A stretch of DNA of 64,000 nt from Cylindrospermum stagnale PCC 7417 (GTDB lineage: Bacteria; Cyanobacteriota; Cyanobacteriia; Cyanobacteriales; Nostocaceae). The notes under the pieces were generated by a model that worked only from the letters and a program-made list of their open reading frames with translations, ran no database searches and had not been told where the DNA came from. Made by a program: the position numbers and the translations under genes. The DNA lies in contig NC_019757.1 of assembly GCF_000317535.1 (NCBI RefSeq), positions 2,620,501-2,684,500 on the forward strand. The letters are read 5' to 3'. Shown in pieces: positions 61,118 to 64,000 of the stretch (positions within the stretch are counted from its first letter, which is position 1; each line of letters starts with the position of its first letter).

Positions 61118-64000
61118 ATGGTCTACGAAAAAGTGCAAAAGAATAGTTCCTCGTGGAATCCCGCAGCCCCAAAGGAGTCCAAAGAAAGTTAATTCAAACC
61201 ACGCTCTTTTGTAGTCCAGCCTCAGCAAAATCCAAATTTATCACCACCGCAGGCAACAAAAGCCCCTGACACACCGACTTTTGAGACGGCGTCGAATATC
61301 TTAAGCACAAGTAATGTCAACGTCCAGACTCAGACAACAGAAGTACAAAAGTCTGAGAGTGAATCATTTGAACAAGAGAACAAATTAAAAAAAGATGCTG
61401 TAGAACTCCCAGAACAGGGAGAATCAGGTAATGATGACACTGATTTATCAGCAAATGGGGGAACTATCCAACGGCTTTGCTCAGAATGTGGGACAGAACA
61501 GCAAGAGGGAATCGAAGAAGAAACAACCCTGCAAACCAAACTCACCATAGGTGCACCAGGGGATAAATATGAACAAGAAGCTGACTCAATGGCAGAACAG
61601 GTGATGTCGATGGACGCACCAACTGCTAACTCGCAAGCAATTGGGCATCATTCGGAAGAACCATTCAACTCGATTCAGCAACAGCCCTTAGTCCGAAGCG
61701 TCCACCCAATAGTTCGGCGTCAGCAAGAGTTAAACCGCATTCAGAGACAGCCGACAACATCCATCCATCCACTGATTAAGCGTCAGATGGAGTTCAACCA
61801 AAACCGCACTCAGACAAAACCGATAACATCAACTAACCCATTGATTCAGCGCTTTGTCCAAAGGGCAGAAGGTAATATTAAGAGTCAAGAAAATCCTAGC
61901 TTAGAAAGCCGTTTAGCGAATCAAAAAGGTTCTGGTAGTCCCTTAGATGAGCAGACACGCTCATTTATGGAACCGCGTTTTGGCAATGATTTTAGCTCTG
62001 TGCGTGTGCATACAGATAGTCCCTCTGTGCAAATGAATCAGGAATTAGAGGCGCAGGCGTTTACTCATGGTCAAGATGTTTTCTTTGGGGCGGGGAAATA
62101 TAATCCGGGAGCGGATGATGGTAAGCGGTTGTTGGCTCATGAGTTAACCCATGTAGTGCAACAGACGGGTGCTGTTCAGCCAAAGAAGCAGGTAGAAAGA
62201 ATTCAAGCAAAGAACCTGTTGGGACAAATTCCAGAAATTCCCTTAAATAAAGAGCAGTTGCAACCACCGCAATTAGGGGAAACGGCGAAAAAATCTCTAC
62301 CCACAAAGAACCTGTTGGGACAAATTCCAGAAATTCCCTTAAATAAAGAGCAGTTACCAGGTTCGCAATTGGCGGAAACGGCGAAAAAAGCTCTGCCCGC
62401 AAAGAACCTGTTGGGACAAATCCCGGAAATTCCCCTAAATAAAGAGCAGTTACCAGGTTCGCAATTAGCGGAAACATCTGCTGCCAAAACTCCAGAAATA
62501 GGACAAGATACAGCAAAACCTGCTACTACACCACAGGGAGCGCAGCCAGAAGCTAAACAGGCTAACCCTGGAGTAGATGCACTTAAGGTAGAAGAGAAGA
62601 AAAATGAAGCGATTGCGCGGAGCGCACTGCCGAAGGCAATCGCACCAACACTACCAGATGTTGAGCAGACAGCCCAGTCAGCACCGCAGGTGGAATCTGC
62701 TGATGTAGATCAGGCAGGAAGCGCGGCAACCACCCCGGACGTATCTGCTGGTGGGGGTGGCGGTGAGGAAGCTGCGGCTGTAGATGCAGGAGCAGATCAG
62801 GAAGTGGAGGAGATAGCGACGGGAACAGAGGGATTGCAATTAGAATCAAGCGATCGCGCCGAAGTCATGGGTTCCCTAGCAGAAGTCTCTCAAGGTGGTG
62901 GTGCAGCCGCGCCTAGTGGCGGTGGTGGCGGCGGTGCAGCCATTGCCGACAAGCCAGCACCACCAGTACCAGATGTTTCTCAATCTGAGCCATCCCAAGC
63001 CTTAGCATCTATCGGTAAATTGCCTCCAGCCCAACTTTTGGGGGCATTGGGTGGAGTAAGTGCAGCAGTTGGAAATATAGTAGGCAAGCAACGGGCGGAA
63101 CTAGCAGCAAATCCCCCCCAGATGGAACAACCGACCGGTGCGCCCACAAAAGAAGGTGCCGCAGGTTCAGGCCCAAATCCACAAGCAGCAACACCAAAAC
63201 CTGTAGAAAAAACTCCAGAAGGACAAGCCCAGCCTGTCCCCCAACCCCAACCAATCACCCTACCCCCAGCACCAGCAGTCAAAGCAGTATCACCGCCAGT
63301 TCAAGGAGATGCTGAGGGCAAACTTTCTGCCAATGATGCCCAAGCGATGAAAGCCTCCTTGCGGCAAATCCCCACCAGTGACCCCAACTTACAAGTCAAT
63401 GCAGGCACACCACCGCCATTAGAACTAACAGGTAATGCCGACCCCCAACAAGCCCAAGAGCAAAAAGCCAAATTAGACCAAGGTGTCACAGAAGCTCACA
63501 CCCAAGGACAGAAAGAACTAGCCCAACCAATGGGGGAAAATGAAATTTATCCCCAAATTGTTCCAGAAACCCTAAAGGCAGAGGGGATAGGTGGCAATGC
63601 AGCGGCTCCTGAAGCGCCAGTCATACAAGGAATAGTTGGTGATGATGCCGTATCCATCATTGCCCAACAGGAACACGGTGCGGAAATTCAAGCAGCCGTA
63701 GCTCAAGCACAAGGGCAGATGGCAGCTAAACAGCAAGAACATACCACCCAAGTTGCTCAAGAGAAAGCTAGTAATCAGCAGGAAATTGCTAAATTACAGC
63801 AAGAAAATACTTTCCAGCAGTCAGCAGAACGTTCTAAAGCACAAGCGGAAGTACAGAAACAAAAAGAAGATTGGAATAAAGAACAAACTGATTTAGTTGC
63901 TAAGTCTCGCACCGATGCAGAAGCGGAAATTGCCAAAGGGAATAAGGAAGTTGAGCAGGAGCAAACCCAAGCAGAAACCAAGGCATCTCTTGAGATAGAA
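61118..64000 (+). CDS. DUF4157 (eCIS core domain) protein, 5' stop codon, runs off window
   Basis: The frame starts at ATG 61118 (MVYEKVQKNSSSWNPAAP) but has TAA at 61190-61192 after 24 codons. Beyond it the frame is open to 64000 (about 936 codons). The next in-frame ATG is at 61589. The N-terminal region has RLCSECGTE and KLTIGAPGDKYEQEAD, then the DUF4157 motif FGNDFSSVRVHTD and HELTHVVQQTG, with the metalloprotease-like HExxH. A tandem repeat (62210-62497), Pro/Ala/Gly-rich linkers, and a Gln/Glu/Ala coiled coil follow. Proteins of this type are effectors or shaft/loading factors of extracellular contractile injection systems. Whether it is expressed depends on the premature stop. Confidence 0.75.
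61190..61192 (+). other. in-frame stop codon in the DUF4157 gene
   Basis: TAA interrupts KESKES-stop-FKPRSFVVQ; the sequence on both sides is the usual N-terminus of this protein family, so the stop looks recent. Either the gene is disabled or translation starts later. Confidence 0.6.
62210..62497 (+). repeat. three 96-bp tandem repeats in the DUF4157 gene
   Basis: Units start at 62210, 62306 and 62402. Each encodes 32 residues beginning KNLLGQIPEIPLNKEQL and ending with ETAKK or a variant. DNA identity is very high, so copy number can change by recombination. Confidence 0.85.
62609..62643. repeat. 35-bp palindromic repeat in the DUF4157 gene
   Basis: GCGATTGC/GCAATCGC arms around a CGGAGCGCACTGCCG centre. 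The encoded AIARSALPKAIA passes through it in frame. Same type as at 16215-16249 and 32856-32887. Confidence 0.6.

Noticed and set aside
62203-62516. Minus-strand repeat-containing frames with CSLFRGISGICPNRFF-like units
   Set aside because: They are the reverse complement of the three 96-bp repeats in the DUF4157 gene, whose own frame carries recognisable motifs.

Overview
The window looks like chromosomal DNA of a filamentous, heterocyst-type cyanobacterium (Nostoc or a close relative). The reasons are a high density of the HIP1 octamer GCGATCGC, photosynthesis genes (CP12, a PsaK-type photosystem I subunit), a bilin-binding phytochrome with an Rcp1-type regulator, many Ser/Thr kinases, and intergenic space full of short palindromic elements. 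No rRNA, tRNA or CRISPR array was seen.

Layout. 1-344 (minus) is the 5' part of a NrtB/TauC-type ABC permease behind a leader that matches the ydaO/yuaA (c-di-AMP) riboswitch. 1.0-13.8 kb is mostly housekeeping and signalling: an RsbRD-type histidine kinase, RNase III, an NYN nuclease, a DUF937 protein, a membrane GTPase, two Ser/Thr kinases, a rhomboid homologue without its catalytic residues, an FCP1-like phosphatase and an RlaP-type nucleotidyltransferase. 13.9-22.8 kb has a large repeat-bearing membrane protein, CP12, a second GTPase, a nuclease gene broken by a MITE-like insertion, an esterase and two unassigned proteins. 23.0-25.8 kb is a divergent Mn/Zn ABC importer. 26.0-34.7 kb holds psaK, a site-2 protease with CBS domains, a solo TnpB element, PEP synthase and a GT39-type mannosyltransferase. 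35.1-39.1 kb is a phytochrome / Rcp1 / receiver-kinase phosphorelay.

39.5-56.5 kb is the most striking part: a composite RiPP (ribosomal peptide) locus. A transposase-type HTH protein, a cNMP-binding C39 peptidase/ABC exporter, an HlyD adaptor and a parvulin-type isomerase form the export block. Downstream on the plus strand are three double-glycine precursors and two wHTH plus haem-oxygenase-fold enzymes. On the minus strand are two precursors with Thr/Cys cores and two kinase + HopA1-family pairs of the kind used for Ser/Thr dehydration in class V lanthipeptides and thioamitides. All five precursors share one leader family although their cores and neighbouring enzymes differ. This suggests one exporter serving two different tailoring chemistries. 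In both enzyme pairs one paralogue has lost the expected catalytic or metal-binding residues while the other keeps them. A remnant of a third HopA1 gene, split by a 102-bp element with a TCA duplication, lies between the two minus-strand precursors.

56.9-64 kb has trmB, a metallophosphoesterase and a degraded region related to extracellular contractile injection systems (eCIS): a predicted propeller-like protein, a fragment of an eCIS-type effector, and the start of a large DUF4157 (eCIS core domain) protein that runs off the window. That gene has an in-frame stop near its 5' end. A ~90-bp upstream sequence is repeated in front of the two parts of this region.
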